Of a stretch of DNA of 64,000 nt, positions 39,201-51,241 are shown piece by piece. Position 1 is the stretch's first letter. The number at the start of each line of letters is the position of its first letter. Source of the DNA: Anarhynchus alexandrinus. Taxonomy: Eukaryota; Chordata; Aves; Charadriiformes; Charadriidae. The notes below the pieces were generated by a model. The model was given only the letters and a program-made list of their open reading frames with translations. It had not been told where the DNA came from and did not search any database. The DNA is taken from positions 1,299,106-1,363,105 of the forward strand of contig VUYV01000100.1 of assembly GCA_008711295.1 (NCBI GenBank), given 5' to 3'. The position numbers were made by a program, and so were the translations under genes.

Positions 39201-40797
39201 GCAGTCAAGATGCTGTTCTATGAAAAATGATTAATATAATGTCCTTGATTTCAGTAGCAGCAAAATCGAGCTTTTTAATAAATGGAAGGGAAGGATGTGG
39301 GGCAAAGACACAGGTGAACAGAGCTTTCTTTCAGTCAGTAGTTTACATGCACAAACTCACAAAAAGAACAATGAAAATATAAAGCAAGAAGCATTCCCAG
39401 TGTAATGGTATTTGTATTAAAAGAGCAAAATGAAAGGCTAAGAGTAATGCCAGTTACCAGAGAAAGGGATTACATTCAGTGTCAAGAATATTTGAAATGT
39501 CACCTACTTCAGTTCAAGAAGGAAAAAAAAAAAAACCACCAAAATCTTCCGTCTGCTCATTGTATTATGCACTGCTTCTTTCAAACATCAAGATTATTGC
39601 TTTCTTTCCCCAATATTTATGGAAAATACATACAGTCCTGGCTGCACAGCTGAAAAATCTGAAAACATAATATAAAATATTCCTGAGTCTACTGTATCAG
39701 CAAGATGCAATATACATGCACACATGTTACTACTAATCTTTAAGGTAGATGACATCTTTGGCACTACAGGCATGAGTAAGTGTTGTTGAAAACAATAAGG
39801 GCTTCTCAAGTGTATCCAAAATGGCTACATAATATGCATTCAGTGAAGTTCAAGGAGGATGACTTTGACAAAGGGTTTAATGCTGGAGAACAACATATTT
39901 CATTCATATGAGGTGGGGTAAGACATTCTGTTAATGTGTGAAAAAATGAGAACACTACCAACTTATGTTAATTAGTTTACACTGGTGTGGAATGAACTGA
40001 TCTGAGAGAAAACCAGGACCGTGGCATCAGAGCTGTTCTAACAGTAGTCAGAAGACTGATATGAAAGAAATGCAGTAGCTGAAACTTGAATGCGGAGTTG
40101 TGGTTCGGGGTTCTAGGACTTTTTTTTGCTACTGTTATCATCTTAGAATTTTTAAGTGGTAAACTAAAAAGTAAAATAGTTTTACTGGAAAAATAACCTG
40201 TCAGTAATTCATGGCATGTAATAAAAAGTAAATTTAAAATAATATTCTTTGAAAAGAAGTTGGAACCGCAATAAGGAAAGCATGAAATAATGGAAGCCAG
40301 TAAGTATGTGATCATCATACTTATTTTCCAAAAAAAATGTGGAGTATAAATCAAGCAAGGTGCAATAAGAATTTACCCCAGTTTAAAAGGTTTATTTTAA
40401 ATCTTCTGTGAACTTAACTGTGTAGTTCTTGATAAGCCAAGTGATCCCTCCTAAATCAGATGGTGTCTGATTAGATGGCATCTGCAAAACCCAGAGCTAG
40501 TCCAGGTATGCAAGCCCAAATGGCCCCATCTGGACCTTAGCCAAGCCTGTCTGTTTTCTGTATGAGCTCTGTCCACAGTCTTAGCCCAGTGGCATCTTTT
40601 AATGAGGATGTAAAAAAATCTTCTGTAACTAGCTCAGCAAGGTCCAATCTTCAAATCTCCATACAGCTGTCTCATCAGCTAATTCTGAAAATAATCCTAA
40701 CACTGGCAAAGTCCTGTCTATGTCACTGAAATTAGCCTAATGTTGTCTTCCAGACAAGGAAAATCTGAGCAGAAGCCTTATTCATAACTTGGTCATT
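36262..40797. other. AT-rich non-coding stretch
   Basis: No coding exon recognised downstream of the CpG island. It contains a G/T-rich run at about 36645-36662, the A21 run listed separately, and scattered short frames without splice context. A weak MIR-like string (GCCTCATTGCCCCTTAAAAA near 37205) is too degenerate to call. Confidence 0.5.
37612..37632 (+). repeat. A21 homopolymer grading into an A/C-rich tail
   Basis: Twenty-one A are followed by CAAACCACAAACAAACCC. The upstream sequence shows no gene-like body, AATAAA signal at the usual distance, or target-site duplication, so I do not call a processed retrocopy. Confidence 0.85.
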
Positions 40798-41663
40798 TCA
40801 TAGAATCATAGAATGGTTTGGGTTGGAAGGGACGTTAAAGATCATCTAGTTCCAACCCCCCTGCCATGGGCAGGGAAACCGTCCACTAGACCAGGTTGCT
40901 CATAGCTTTATCCAACCTGGCCTCTGATGCCTCCAGGGATGGGGGCACCCACAGCTTCTCTAGGCAGCCTGTTCCAGTGTCTCACCACCTCTAGAGTAAA
41001 AACTTTCTTCCTAATATCTAATCTAAATTTACCCTCTCTTAGTTTAAAACCATTACCCCTTGTCCTATCGCTATACTCCCTGATAAAGAGTCCCTCCCCA
41101 TCTTTCTTGTAGACCCCAATTAAGTACTGGAAGGCTGATATAAGGTCTCCCCAGAGCCTTCTCTTCTCCAGGCTGAACAACCCCAACTCTCTCAGCCTGT
41201 CTTCATAGGAGAGGTGCTCCAGCTCTCTGATCATCCTCGTGGGCCTCCTCTGGACTTGTTCCAACAGGTCCACGTCTGTCTTGTGTTGAGCGCTCCAGAG
41301 CTGGATGCAGTGCTCCAGGTGGAGTCTTACAAGAGCAGAGTAGAGGGGCAGAATCACCTCTCTTGACCTGCTGGCCATTTTTCTTTTGATGCAGCCCAGG
41401 ATGGAGTTGTCTTTCTGGGCTGCGAATGCACATTGCCAGGTCACGTTGAGCTTCTCATCAACCAAAACCCCCTCAGGGCTGCTCTCAATCCATTCTCCGC
41501 CCAGCCTGTATTTATGCTTGGGATTGCTGCAATCCAGGTGCAGGACCTTGTACTTGGCCTTGTTGAACTTCATGAGGTTTGCACAACCCCCCTTGTCAAG
41601 CCTGTCCAGGTCCTTCAGGATGGCATCCCTTCCCTCCAGTGTGTTGACTGCTCTACACTCTTT
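40798..41663 (-). mobile_element. 5'-truncated CR1 LINE, avian type
   Basis: Read on the minus strand, the element ends with CCAACCCAAACCATTCTATG and a second octamer ATTCTATG (plus strand TCATAGAATCATAGAATGG at 40798-40816). This is the signature CR1 3' terminus, preceded by GGTTGGAACTAGATGATC. CR1 elements lack a poly-A tail and are usually 5'-truncated, and this copy retains about 0.86 kb of the distal part. The 5' break lies near 41663, next to a T13 run (41671-41683). No target-site duplication is evident, as is usual for CR1. The body is close to the family pattern, so it is a fairly young insertion. Confidence 0.95.
40908..41573 (-). pseudogene. CR1 ORF2 (endonuclease/reverse transcriptase) C-terminal remnant
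   Basis: CR1 ORF2 encodes the endonuclease and reverse transcriptase that copy the element into the genome. This 221-codon frame covers only the segment downstream of the polymerase active site. Conserved blocks are [13 protein letters not shown] (1-13), [13 protein letters not shown] (21-33), [13 protein letters not shown] (71-83), [18 protein letters not shown] (123-140) and [20 protein letters not shown] (181-200). The first Met is internal: the frame stays open upstream with CR1-like residues (ending LDKGGCANL just before it) to the truncation point. About four residues are missing after SSPE (33-34). The last dozen residues depart from the family, showing a 3' frameshift. It cannot encode an active enzyme. 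Confidence 0.93.
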
Positions 41664-44600
41664 GTTTTTGTTTTTTTTTTTTTCTTACAATTTACTGTAT
41701 TCTAGCTACATATTTATTTTCCCTACTGAATAACTGCTATTTCATGCTGTAGGAAGCTCCATAAAGGCCACGTTCTATGCCAATTTTCAGAGTTAAAGAG
41801 TGAAAAATAATTCCTCCTGGTAATTTTAGTTCTGTTGTATACATTTCATCCTTGTTTTTATACGGTTTTTCTTCAGTTTTCACCTTTATCTTATTCAGGT
41901 ATCAGAAGAGTCTGCCAGCTGTTACACTTTGAGAATTTACTTAGTGCAAGACTTCTCTGCATCATATGTCATGTAGAATCCTGAATTAATGCTGCTGGCA
42001 TACTTCAAAACTAACTAGAAACATTTTGTTATAAGAAAAATTGGCCTGTAGTTCTGTTATGCCTTGCCTTCCCTGACACATTGTGTCAAAAAAAAAAAAA
42101 AAGGATTTAAAAAAAACCCACACCTAAAACCAAGCGAAAAAACTCTGATCCCCAGCAACAAAAAAACCCAACCCTTCCCCCAAACTTTCTGCTTTTTCTT
42201 TATATGAAGATACTTCCACACCACACTGACAATTTTATTTTCCTCCTTTGAGTCGGGCAGTCCAAAGGCCCAGACAAATCACATGTGATGTAAACCTCAA
42301 TTACTAGTGTTATGAGAAAAGTAAATAGAGTGAATAAGATGTGGCTAGTGGATAGTCAGAAGAGGTAAGTAGTTATTTGACATTGTTCATATATGTTTTA
42401 TTGGGTCATTGGCAAGTGCTGCCATAATTTTGATATTTGGATGTTTATTTAGAGCACTACATATGCAATTAGTGAAGAAAAAGAGAAATTAAAGTGAAGC
42501 ACTGCTTTAATGTTGTTGTCTACTGTGTATTTCAACAAACAGCAGGAGATATTTCAAAGGTCTGGGTGAACGTGTCAGACTGCTTGGATTCTTATGAAAA
42601 CTCTTATCCAAACCAATGAAATCTTACAGAATTGTTTGAGAAAATATACTGAGTGTGTGCTCATCCTCAGGTGACTGGTGCTGGCTGAGAGGAAAAAAAA
42701 AAAACACAACAGGAAAGTATGCCATGTCAGACCAAAAACCTAGGAGGAAATAAGGATTTTTACACACACAAGCACTTTTTTTTTCAACATGAAGAAAGAC
42801 TCTGGATTTGCACAGATATTTAGAATAGTTCAATAAACTTAATGGGAGCCAGAGTTCGTGAACAGTCAATCCTACTCTCAGTGGCTGTTTGATTCCACTG
42901 TGTTCATTGGTTTTCTACAACATTTTTTGCTCATTTATTTTACACAACTTATTTTGCTCATTAAAATGTTTGAGTACCACCTTATTTTCCTACCCATACT
43001 CAGCTTTATAAACAAGGCTATTCATATATATGATAATGTTATTCATGGTTTAGATACTGAAGGAATATAAAAATTGTCATGTTTTATATGCTCAATAATA
43101 CATAGGTAACGACTACTTACAATCTAACTGAATTTAAAATTTTTACATGCCAAACTGAAATAAGTATAGAAGATGCATAAGCACTTCTACTAAGCAGCTT
43201 TGAGTAAACAGTAAACTGAATTTAAAAAGTAATTTTATTAACTATGTTAACACCAGAATTCTGCACTAAAGCTTTTCCTTTAACTTGTGTCTGTAAAAGG
43301 TAGTACCTAACTGCTGAAAACAATGTAAAGAAAAGGTTAAGCCTGCAAAAATTGATACCCTGTGAGTTTGATCCCTTTCACAGTGTGTCTTTGTGTGCAC
43401 TCTTGGTTGCTCTTACTTTCAGAAATCTGTTAACCCTTGGTGACTTGGTATTTGTCCAGTACTTACTGGAACATAAAAGTGATAATCTCTCTGTTCTGTT
43501 CAGTGCAATACTTTTTTTTTTTTAAAAATTTCTTCTAACTTTTTAATAGAAATAGAGTTGAATACTAGCTTTCCATAGGATATATTTACTATTCTCCACT
43601 TTCATGATCTTGGACAGTCTGCCTAAATCCAGGAAATAATTTTCTGTATGACTAAAGTATTTCTTAATTGTCTGCTGTAAAGTTTCTTTCTGTGGAGGAT
43701 CTGCTGTTATTACAGAAAAGGTATGAATCAAAATTGACTGTTTTTCTAAAAATCCACTGCAGTTCTTGTAGGGCTGTGTGCTGAAGGGTAAAAGTTTAGA
43801 TCACAGAGGACCTGTGAAGCATTATGACCCAGTCCCTAGGCGGTTCCCCATTGAATATGTCCCAAAATTAGGGTCAAAGGTGCCTCAGCCAACTTGCCTG
43901 ATGAGTTGACTCTAGGCACAAGGAACATGACTTAGATTCTGAAAAAGCCTGTCAAGTGCAAAGTGTTCTTGCAGGAAACATTTGAGCTCAAAGAATAGTC
44001 CTTTGTTTCACTCAGAAGTTTCCAAGGGGTCCTAACAGATACTGACTTATTAAATTAACTTGGTAAAAGGTTATGGGGCCAAGAACAGAAGAGCAATGTT
44101 TCAGATGTTTTGTTTTCTCCACTGTGTAATTAAGTGTATACATAATAGTTTTAAGTAGTTGTAATGGAGATCATTGGGGCAGACTCTGTGACATTTTTTT
44201 GTGTAGAAGACTCAGTTCCCCGCTCTTTAAAAACTATTTAAAAGTGAAAGCCCTGATGGAAATGTCACAAGGAAAGACTTCCTTGTTGCATTTTTCTTCT
44301 TCAGGCTGAAACTTAGGAGTGCGTACTGTGGAGTAGGTAACAGAGAAGGACTCAAACAATCTGCACAAAGTGGTGATGTTATTCTAAAGATAAGAGAATG
44401 TGTATGTTACAGGTGCACCTTGTTGTGGCCGGGTCAGGCTGAAGTGTGCTCGGCACTATATAATACATAGTGAACTGTAGCACCAGTGTGCAGCTTTGTT
44501 ACCAAGAGTACTAGTACAGCTTAGGATGCTTTCTGGAAGAACAACAACAAAGTTTCTTGGCTTTATACAGATGACCTATATACTTTCAGTGTGATGTGGT

Positions 44601-45622
44601 TAAATCTGTGGTAACCTGTAACACCTGAAAGCAGACATGCTTTACAGTTGCTTTAGAAAATACTGAAATGGGTGTCTGGTTCCATTAATACTTGTCCCTT
44701 TGTCTCCTTTCCAACTAGCTATTCTTACTTCTGTTATTTCGTATTCCCTCCTTTCACCTGTACTTAAGGAAGTAAAAGACTGTGCTTTTCATTGATTTTT
44801 AAACTGGATTATTTGTTTCATTAAAAGGTTGGCATATCAGGTACAAAATATGTAGGAATTCATTAACGATGATTCTGCAAGCCATACACATCTTATGTTT
44901 GTTTTGTTTGAAGTCTCATCATGGGACTAAGTCTAATGCTAACAAATTAATACTTGTTAGTATTCTCACCACTGCCTGTGTATATGATATCCCATTACAC
45001 TCAGCAGAGACCTCTGATTTTGTAAATTCTTTAATGCTGTGCTAGCTTTGAAGAAGGGTAAATCAAACTGACAGTTATACTTAGCAAAAGTTTATTACCA
45101 TTTGTAAACCAGGTATTTTATTAGTGTCAAAATGATTTATTTTTTTATTCTTTTCTCCTGTTTGACTTAACTGGTAATTCCTCAGCAAAGGTGAACATTT
45201 CTACCCAGACGTTAATGGCACTAAAAGTGTCCTGTGGTGGTTCTGGGTGTGATAATTTGAAAGATACCTTGAGGCAGAAATTACCGTAAAAGCAAGCAGA
45301 AAGAAGCCAGTGTGAAGAGATGGAAAAATAAAGTTGAAAAATCTCTGAGGTGACATGTTTTCTCATCATCGCTACCAGTACTGTGCTGTCTGTCAACTGG
45401 AGAAATCTTGAAGCCCTGGCAGTAGCACTAATTTAATCCAGTGGTAATTTATGTGCCACTCAAGAAGGGGTCTTTTTTTAACATGAAGAAATTACTCTGA
45501 TTATATAATTGAATGGCAGGATTCATTACTGGAAAATGCCACCTGTGGAGAAAGATTTGCTCTATATCCATTTCTACTATGGAGTAGCAGATTAGTGCAG
45601 CATAAGTCACTCAAGAAGCCAT
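41664..45622. other. AT-rich non-coding stretch
   Basis: No gene recognised. It holds A15 at 42088-42102 followed by A/C-rich text to about 42185. A splice-flanked block at 42261-42364 (acceptor GTCGGGCAG, donor GAG|GTAAGT) is closed in all three frames and is not called. Another T run lies near 43511-43522. Confidence 0.5.
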
Positions 45623-45765
45623 CATGGAAATTATAGATGGAATAGACCCAATAAGGTATGTAATCCATCCCCATCAGAGTATGATTGTTCCTTATAATGT
45701 ATTTTGTATTGCCAATGCAATTTAAAATGGCTCAGATGATGAGTATTTAGCTGCTTTTATAGGAA
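45623..45765 (-). mobile_element. decayed 3' region of an old CR1-type LINE
   Basis: In plus-strand order I see TAGATGGAATAGACCCAATA, then GTAATCCATCCCCATC, then GATTGTTCCTTATAATGTAT, TTTGTATTGCC, TTTAAAATGGCTCAGATGAT and GAGTATTTAGCTGCTTTT. They parallel archaic CR1 3' ends (AAAGACCCATTAGGTCATCT, AGTCCATCCCCCTGCC, GATTGTTCCCTATAGTGTAT, TTTTCTAGTGC, TTTTAAATGTCTCAAGTGAT, GGGGCTTCCACCACTTCC). The 3' end is at the low coordinate, so the element is on the minus strand. It is highly diverged and has no coding capacity. Confidence 0.6.
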
Positions 45766-47615
45766 ATAAATGAAATGACACTATACTGAGCACAGGTGCT
45801 GACTGCGGCTGCTAGAAAACTATTATTAACACTAGCGTTAGCTGGTGTTTCTTCAGTGTAGTGAAGCACAAGATAAGTTTCAAATATTCTGTATAATGCA
45901 TTTTGAACCAAAAGAACAAAGAAATATTCACTTCTGAATCTTTTCAGGCTAAGTCCACCATTTTAAGCATCCAGTCTAGAGACAGAGAAGCATCTGTTTT
46001 GAATGAAAGTGATAATGCATTCCAACTAGAGAAACCAGATACTTGTATTCTGCATATCCTTCCCCTTATTTACCCGAGTGACCCAAAATTCTGGCTAACA
46101 GTCATCCCTAGGTGAAATTAGTCAGGGATTGTTTACCCAACAATTGGTGGTTAGACCACTCACCTAAAAAGTGTAGGGCAGTAAGTTTTGCTCAGTTTGA
46201 GAATTATCCTTCGTATCCCCAGAACAAAGAAAAATAAGCCAATTACCAGAACATATGGTGACTTAGGTAAGGGCGTTTTCAATACCATTTTATTGAAATA
46301 GAATTCCTCCCACTAGAAATATAAGAGTTGTGGGACAGGAAAGAGAGGTGGCAAATAGGAATCTGTTTCTGTCCTGCTGGCTTGTATACTCACTGGCAAG
46401 AGACAGAAACCAGTCATCTAGATCCTTGTCTCTAGGATGTTTAAATCTTTCACACCTGTTGGTACACAAGGACAGATATGGTTAAGTGCCCAAGGAAATA
46501 TCACGGTAAATAAAGAGACACTCCATGACTATCGATGCCTAGGCAGTTAGAAATATGGACTAGTAGATAGGTTGGATAGTTAGCTGTCACTAAGATGGGT
46601 GGCAGCTGTCTAACCCATAAATTAGATCCAATTTGGTTGAATAGGATCTCACCTAAAATGTGCAGAGAACATGTCTACTTAAAAACAAAGCAAATGTACT
46701 TACTCCTTTGTTGCCTGGTATACTCATCTGAAAAAAAAAAAGTTCCTTCTGTAAAATTCAATGTATTGATATTTTCAAGCAGTTCAGAGATACTGAAAAA
46801 TGTTGAAATATTAATACACGTACAGTCTTCAATCTCCCTCTCTTAGTTTTTAAGATGTATCAGTGGTTCAAGTTCCAGTAATTATGCCCAAATAAAAAGC
46901 AGTAGTGCTACTGTGAGGCCAACAAAGAGGAGGAGAAAAGAATAGCAGTTTAGTGTGCCAAGCATTGCAGACACAAATTTGGGTTTTCTGTGTTTTTGTT
47001 GGGGGTTTTTTGATTGTTTGGTTTTTGTTGTTTTTTAAAAAAAGGAGATTAATTTTGGAGAATATATTGCCATTTCCAAAAGTACATGATGGCAAGACAG
47101 AGTAGAAGTTTTGACTATAAAAATAACATGATTGGAAAGGAATTCCTCTGTCCCTAGGCTAGAGCTTGTAGTCAGTGTGGATGCTATGGATCATGCAATT
47201 GCTGAAGTTCCTACATTATTTTTTTTTATACATAACATATGCCTTCATAAAAAAGTAAGGGTATACAAATGTGGGTGTCTAAATGTGTAATTTATAAGCA
47301 TTTGTCGTTTTCTGGTAGGTTGCTTGGGAACACTCAAACTCTTTCTTCACCACCATCATTTAAAGAAAAAAAACAAACCCAAAAAGTAACAAAAATATTC
47401 CATAAATATATTTCTAGCTCATACAGTTAAAAAATACTTCTCCAAGTGGGAATGTTTTCCATTATGTCTTTTAAATCCACAAACTGAAATGGCATCTTGC
47501 AGAAGCATGAGCTACCCTTTTCCATATCAATAAAAATAAAATAAACCTATTTCACTGTAAAGCAAGAGTTTGTTTGAAAATGAAATGGTAAAAATAGCTC
47601 CTGTTACTTCTTACA
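45766..47615. other. AT-rich non-coding stretch
   Basis: No gene recognised. It contains a T/G-rich low-complexity run at about 46981-47036 and a T run near 47219-47227. A donor-like GTGAGTGG on the minus strand near 46130 has no partner acceptor that I trust. Confidence 0.5.
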
Positions 47616-47690
47616 AGGACTGTCATAAAAATGCCTTATTGGACCAGACTGATGGACAATCTAGTGTAGCATCCTGCCTCTAATTGAACA
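47616..47690. repeat. decayed old amniote interspersed repeat
   Basis: CAAGGACTGTCATAAAAATG, TTATTGGACCAGACTGATGG and CAATCTAGTGTAGCATCCTG resemble a repeat common in turtles and crocodilians (AGGACTGCCATA, CTGGATCAGACCAATGG, TCCATCTAGTCCAGTATCCTG). I cannot assign its class with confidence. It may be another LINE end. The similarity fades after 47690. Confidence 0.4.
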
Positions 47691-49640
47691 TGACTGTGTC
47701 AAGATTTGAGTTCTGATCAGGAGTGCATTCTTAAGTCAACCTGCTGACTGTGCTTTGGTTCACACCATACCGGATCTCCAAGAACTCCCACAGGCTTCCT
47801 TAAAGTGAAACTAAACTTGAAGACAGAATTGGGAAGGGCACCTCATGCATGCTAACCACTGATGGGCATTCACTTCTTTGGGACCAGGCTAAAGTTAGTA
47901 CACAGTAAAACCTTGGGAATGTGTCATGCAGGCATTGGGTCCTCAGCACTAGTGTTTAGCAAGTAGTGTGACCCACGAGGGTCACAGACTGAAAGTGTTG
48001 GATGTAGCCAATGATCAATTCTAAAAATTAGCTATCATAAAACAAGACATGTATAGAGGAGCTTTCTCCTAGGTGTCCTTTGAATTCATAGGCTTCTCCC
48101 GCCAAATATTTGAGTGCACTGTGGCTGATTAGGTTCATGATAATGTTTGTGTGCTCTCTAAGTCTGTGTGAGATTATGATTAGCATGATGCTCTCTCTTA
48201 GGAATGGAAAAAGGCTATCTCCACTTATTTTTCCCTTTTCCTCCACTAAAATGCATTTGCAAGAAAAGCTGTTTCTGAGAGTGTAATTATGTGTTCCTTA
48301 AACAGTACAAACTGTTGGTGTAGCAATCATTTGATCATTTTATCCTGAGGAATTTAAATATACAACTGGTGTCAGGAGCTTGGGGGGGGAAGACATCATT
48401 CTAGAAGCAGTCATTCTTTCACCCTTTATAATGCTTACTTTGGTTTGTGAAGTCTTTCCTCCCTGCCTCATCTGTGATACTGCTTAATAATTCTACTCTT
48501 CAATTATGTTGCATAGCATCATATAGCTTCAAAGCTGAAAATACTGCTGCAAGATACACTGCAGGCAAGTACTACACCCATTGCTTTGAGAGAGCATCTG
48601 AGATGCAGAAAGCTTTGCTTCTTGGTCAAATACAGTGAGAAAGTTAAATGACTTTGGGTTGATTGGCAGAGTATGGTGTGTGTAGAAAAATCACAGACCT
48701 GCCATTCCTATTTTTTCTAATCCACCAAGTAATTGCAGTCCTTCTGAAGGACTGAAGCTGCTTTGAGCAAACACATGATCATCCTCGCAATTGAGGGGGG
48801 ACCACTGTCAGATCAGTCTTGACCTAGAGAATATGACTAGTTGGCAAGAAATAATGGTAAACAGTGGCTCTGAGCTTAAGGTGATTTCCGTGGTAGCCAG
48901 CAGATCATGGAAAACATGATTCATGCTTTCAGAAATGGAATATGGAGTGCAGGGTAAGACTTGACTGCCTTCTCAAGAATTAAAGAGATTGTAGAAGTAG
49001 GATAGTCTGAATCAATATTGCCTCTCTATTTAGATTTATGCTTTTATTTATCTTGCTGGACTGAGCAAAATAATCTTTATTAGTGTGTAGTACCTTTGCT
49101 AAAAATAACTTTTGATAGGGAAAAAGATTATTTGAGTGACATGTTGTGAATAATTTCACATAGGAAAAAAACAAAAATGTAGAAATATTGCTTTGACAGT
49201 TTTTAAATGACGCATTTCAACTTTTTTTACACAGCTGTACTTTTCATTTCAAGTGTGACCCAAATTAAAAAGGAGGCTAAAAAAAGCATTAACTAACCTG
49301 ACATTAAACAAAACACTTCATTTTCAGTTGAGCAAAATGCTTTATTCCACCTGAAACAATTTTTTTTTTATTTTGAAATAATATAAAGCTGCTTTGTTAG
49401 ATCTGAAATCCTTGTTTGTTTGGGTTTCTTCACTTTGCATACGCCCCTGATTTTTTCAGTTCAGTGCAAAATAAGTTGGATGTTTGGTCCCTGGTATTCT
49501 TTAACCAGACTGTAAAACCCATTAAGAGGCCAACAGTATAAGTAATTATATGTTAACCTATAACATGTTTCATAAAAATAATTATCTCAAGTCATGTTGC
49601 TTGTATCACTCAGAATTAAGGGAAAATATATATTGTACTT
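47691..49640. other. AT-rich non-coding stretch
   Basis: No gene, simple repeat of note or recognisable transposon seen, apart from a G8 run at 48384-48391 and a T9 run near 49361. Confidence 0.5.
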
Positions 49641-49790
49641 CTGTAGTGCTTTTTCCCAAGTCCCGAACTCTAAGGTACTAATCATTCAAACCCTGCTGTT
49701 AGATAAATACCATTTGCACATTTTACAGATTGCAAAACTGAGGCAGAAGGAAGCAGAGACTATAGTCCTGGAGAGATCAGTTTATATCTT
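49641..49790 (-). repeat. decayed MIR-like CORE-SINE fragment
   Basis: TGTAGTGCTTTTTCCCAAGT, then AGATAAATACCATTTGCACA, then TTTTACAGATTGCAAAACTG and AGGCAGAAGG match, in order, the reverse complement of a MIR-type SINE (compare CCCATTTTACAGATGGGGAA and ACTGAGGCACAGAGAGG). It is the clearest of the four MIR-like remnants here. The family call is from memory of the consensus. Confidence 0.55.
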
Positions 49791-50081
49791 ATCTTTGCAT
49801 AGTGTAAATATTCCCCTTAATTTCTGCAGTTTCCCATTGCACATGAAAAAAAAGTATGTGTCTAAAGTTATAAACTAGTATGAAGCAAAGATAGTAACAG
49901 AGGTGAGGTCTTATCAGTCTTGTTGCTTTTAAATACTAGATCCAATTGGAAAACAAACTTCTTTGTCACAGTGGTCAGCTTAATAGTATGAATCATGAAT
50001 AAAAAGTCGGGGTCTCTCTATGGTTGTCTGTTGTGAGCCTTAAGAAAAAGGTCCTGGTAGGCAGGTGTGTTTTGAATAAAT

Positions 50082-50166
50082 TTGTTTGTATTATGAGGTA
50101 TACAGCCTCAAAACTCGAGAAAANTTGTTTATATTATGAGGTATACAGCCTCAAAACTTGATGAAA
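50082..50166. repeat. 42-bp near-identical duplication around a single N
   Basis: Copy one (50082-50123) and copy two (50125-50166) differ at only a few positions and are separated by the N at 50124. Both contain ATTATGAGGTATACAGCCTC. This is the pattern of two contig ends that overlap but were not merged. It is probably an assembly artefact rather than a genomic repeat. Confidence 0.8.
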
Positions 50167-51189
50167 AAATCAGTCATGGAAGCAAATAATAATGAGATCC
50201 AGTACCAAAAAAAGTCTGCAACTTCAAAGGCAATTAGCTTGTCTGTCTTTCTCACCTAGAGGTGTAAGAACAATGCAGCTGTCACTCTTAGAATGGCTGA
50301 TGGTGATACTGGTTTTGAAAACTCACTTTAGTTTTTTTCGGTATTCATAGAATTTTAAAAGTGAAGGAGAGGAAATAAAGATAATTCAGCTGAATAATTC
50401 TGCTGAACTATTTCATAATTTTTTTCTTTTGTTTCCTTTTAAAATGGAGGGCTTTGTAGTGTAAAACATAGCTTCATTTTACTCATAAATTTTTATTTAT
50501 TTGTTTTGGAAGCCAAATGGAGACTACGAAGTCCAAATACAGGAAGCTGAAGACAGTATCACTGCTACCTATTACCACTAGAAAAATACTGTTCTTTATT
50601 GTCTGTGGTGGAAGTTCATATTGCTACTCAGGACTGCTTATGATGATTTCATTCAGATCGCTTGAGCTATCAAGTCACTGGTGTAATCTATGCTGTCAGC
50701 CTGGTGGAAAAATCGATGTATTTAATTATGACCAGGTGCTTCAACTCTTTAAAATAGCAAAAAATAATGGGCCAAAAATCAACTTCTCTGCCAAATGAAA
50801 AAAAAAAATAAAAAAACCCCCACCACCCTGACATTACCTGAAAACCTTTTCATCATCTACAAAGAAAGCCACTGGGCTGTCTCAAAAGCATCATTAATTA
50901 GTCTAGAGAGAAGTACTAGACCCCCACCCAACTCAGATGGATTGTTAAAGTGAAAGCTGTTGGCACTCCCCCAAATGAACCAGACTCTTGGGGCACTCCT
51001 GGTTCCCAGAACGTGTTGCTCAATACAGTGGTGGGCAGCAGGGGTACCTGGATTAGGCTCTCGGAAGCAGGATGGCCACTGATGAGATGTTGGACCTCTG
51101 GCAGTACGCACTTGGAAGGGATGCTTGCAGCTTTAGGTGGCTTCATAGTATACAAGTGGTGCCTTGACAAGAATGGTATGCACATAGAA

Positions 51190-51241
51190 TATACACACAC
51201 ACACACAGATACAGTCAAATATGTAGGAGTGTGTGTGTATA
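51190..51241. repeat. CA/TG inverted repeat with 13-bp perfect arms
   Basis: TATACACACACAC (51190-51202) is the exact reverse complement of GTGTGTGTGTATA (51229-51241), with 26 bases between. It consists of an AC microsatellite and a TG microsatellite facing each other, able to form a hairpin. Confidence 0.8.

Noticed and set aside
39977..40354. 125-codon minus-strand frame, hydrophobic in part
   Set aside because: AT-rich Phe/Leu/Ser composition typical of chance frames. No start context or family match.
41386..41733. Plus-strand frames of 90-115 codons opposite the CR1 at 40798
   Set aside because: They are antisense shadows of CR1 ORF2 and have no family resemblance.
42261..42364. Splice-bounded 104-base block with donor GAG|GTAAGT
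   Set aside because: Stops in all three frames and an ordinary acceptor. Chance donors of this quality are expected in 64 kb.
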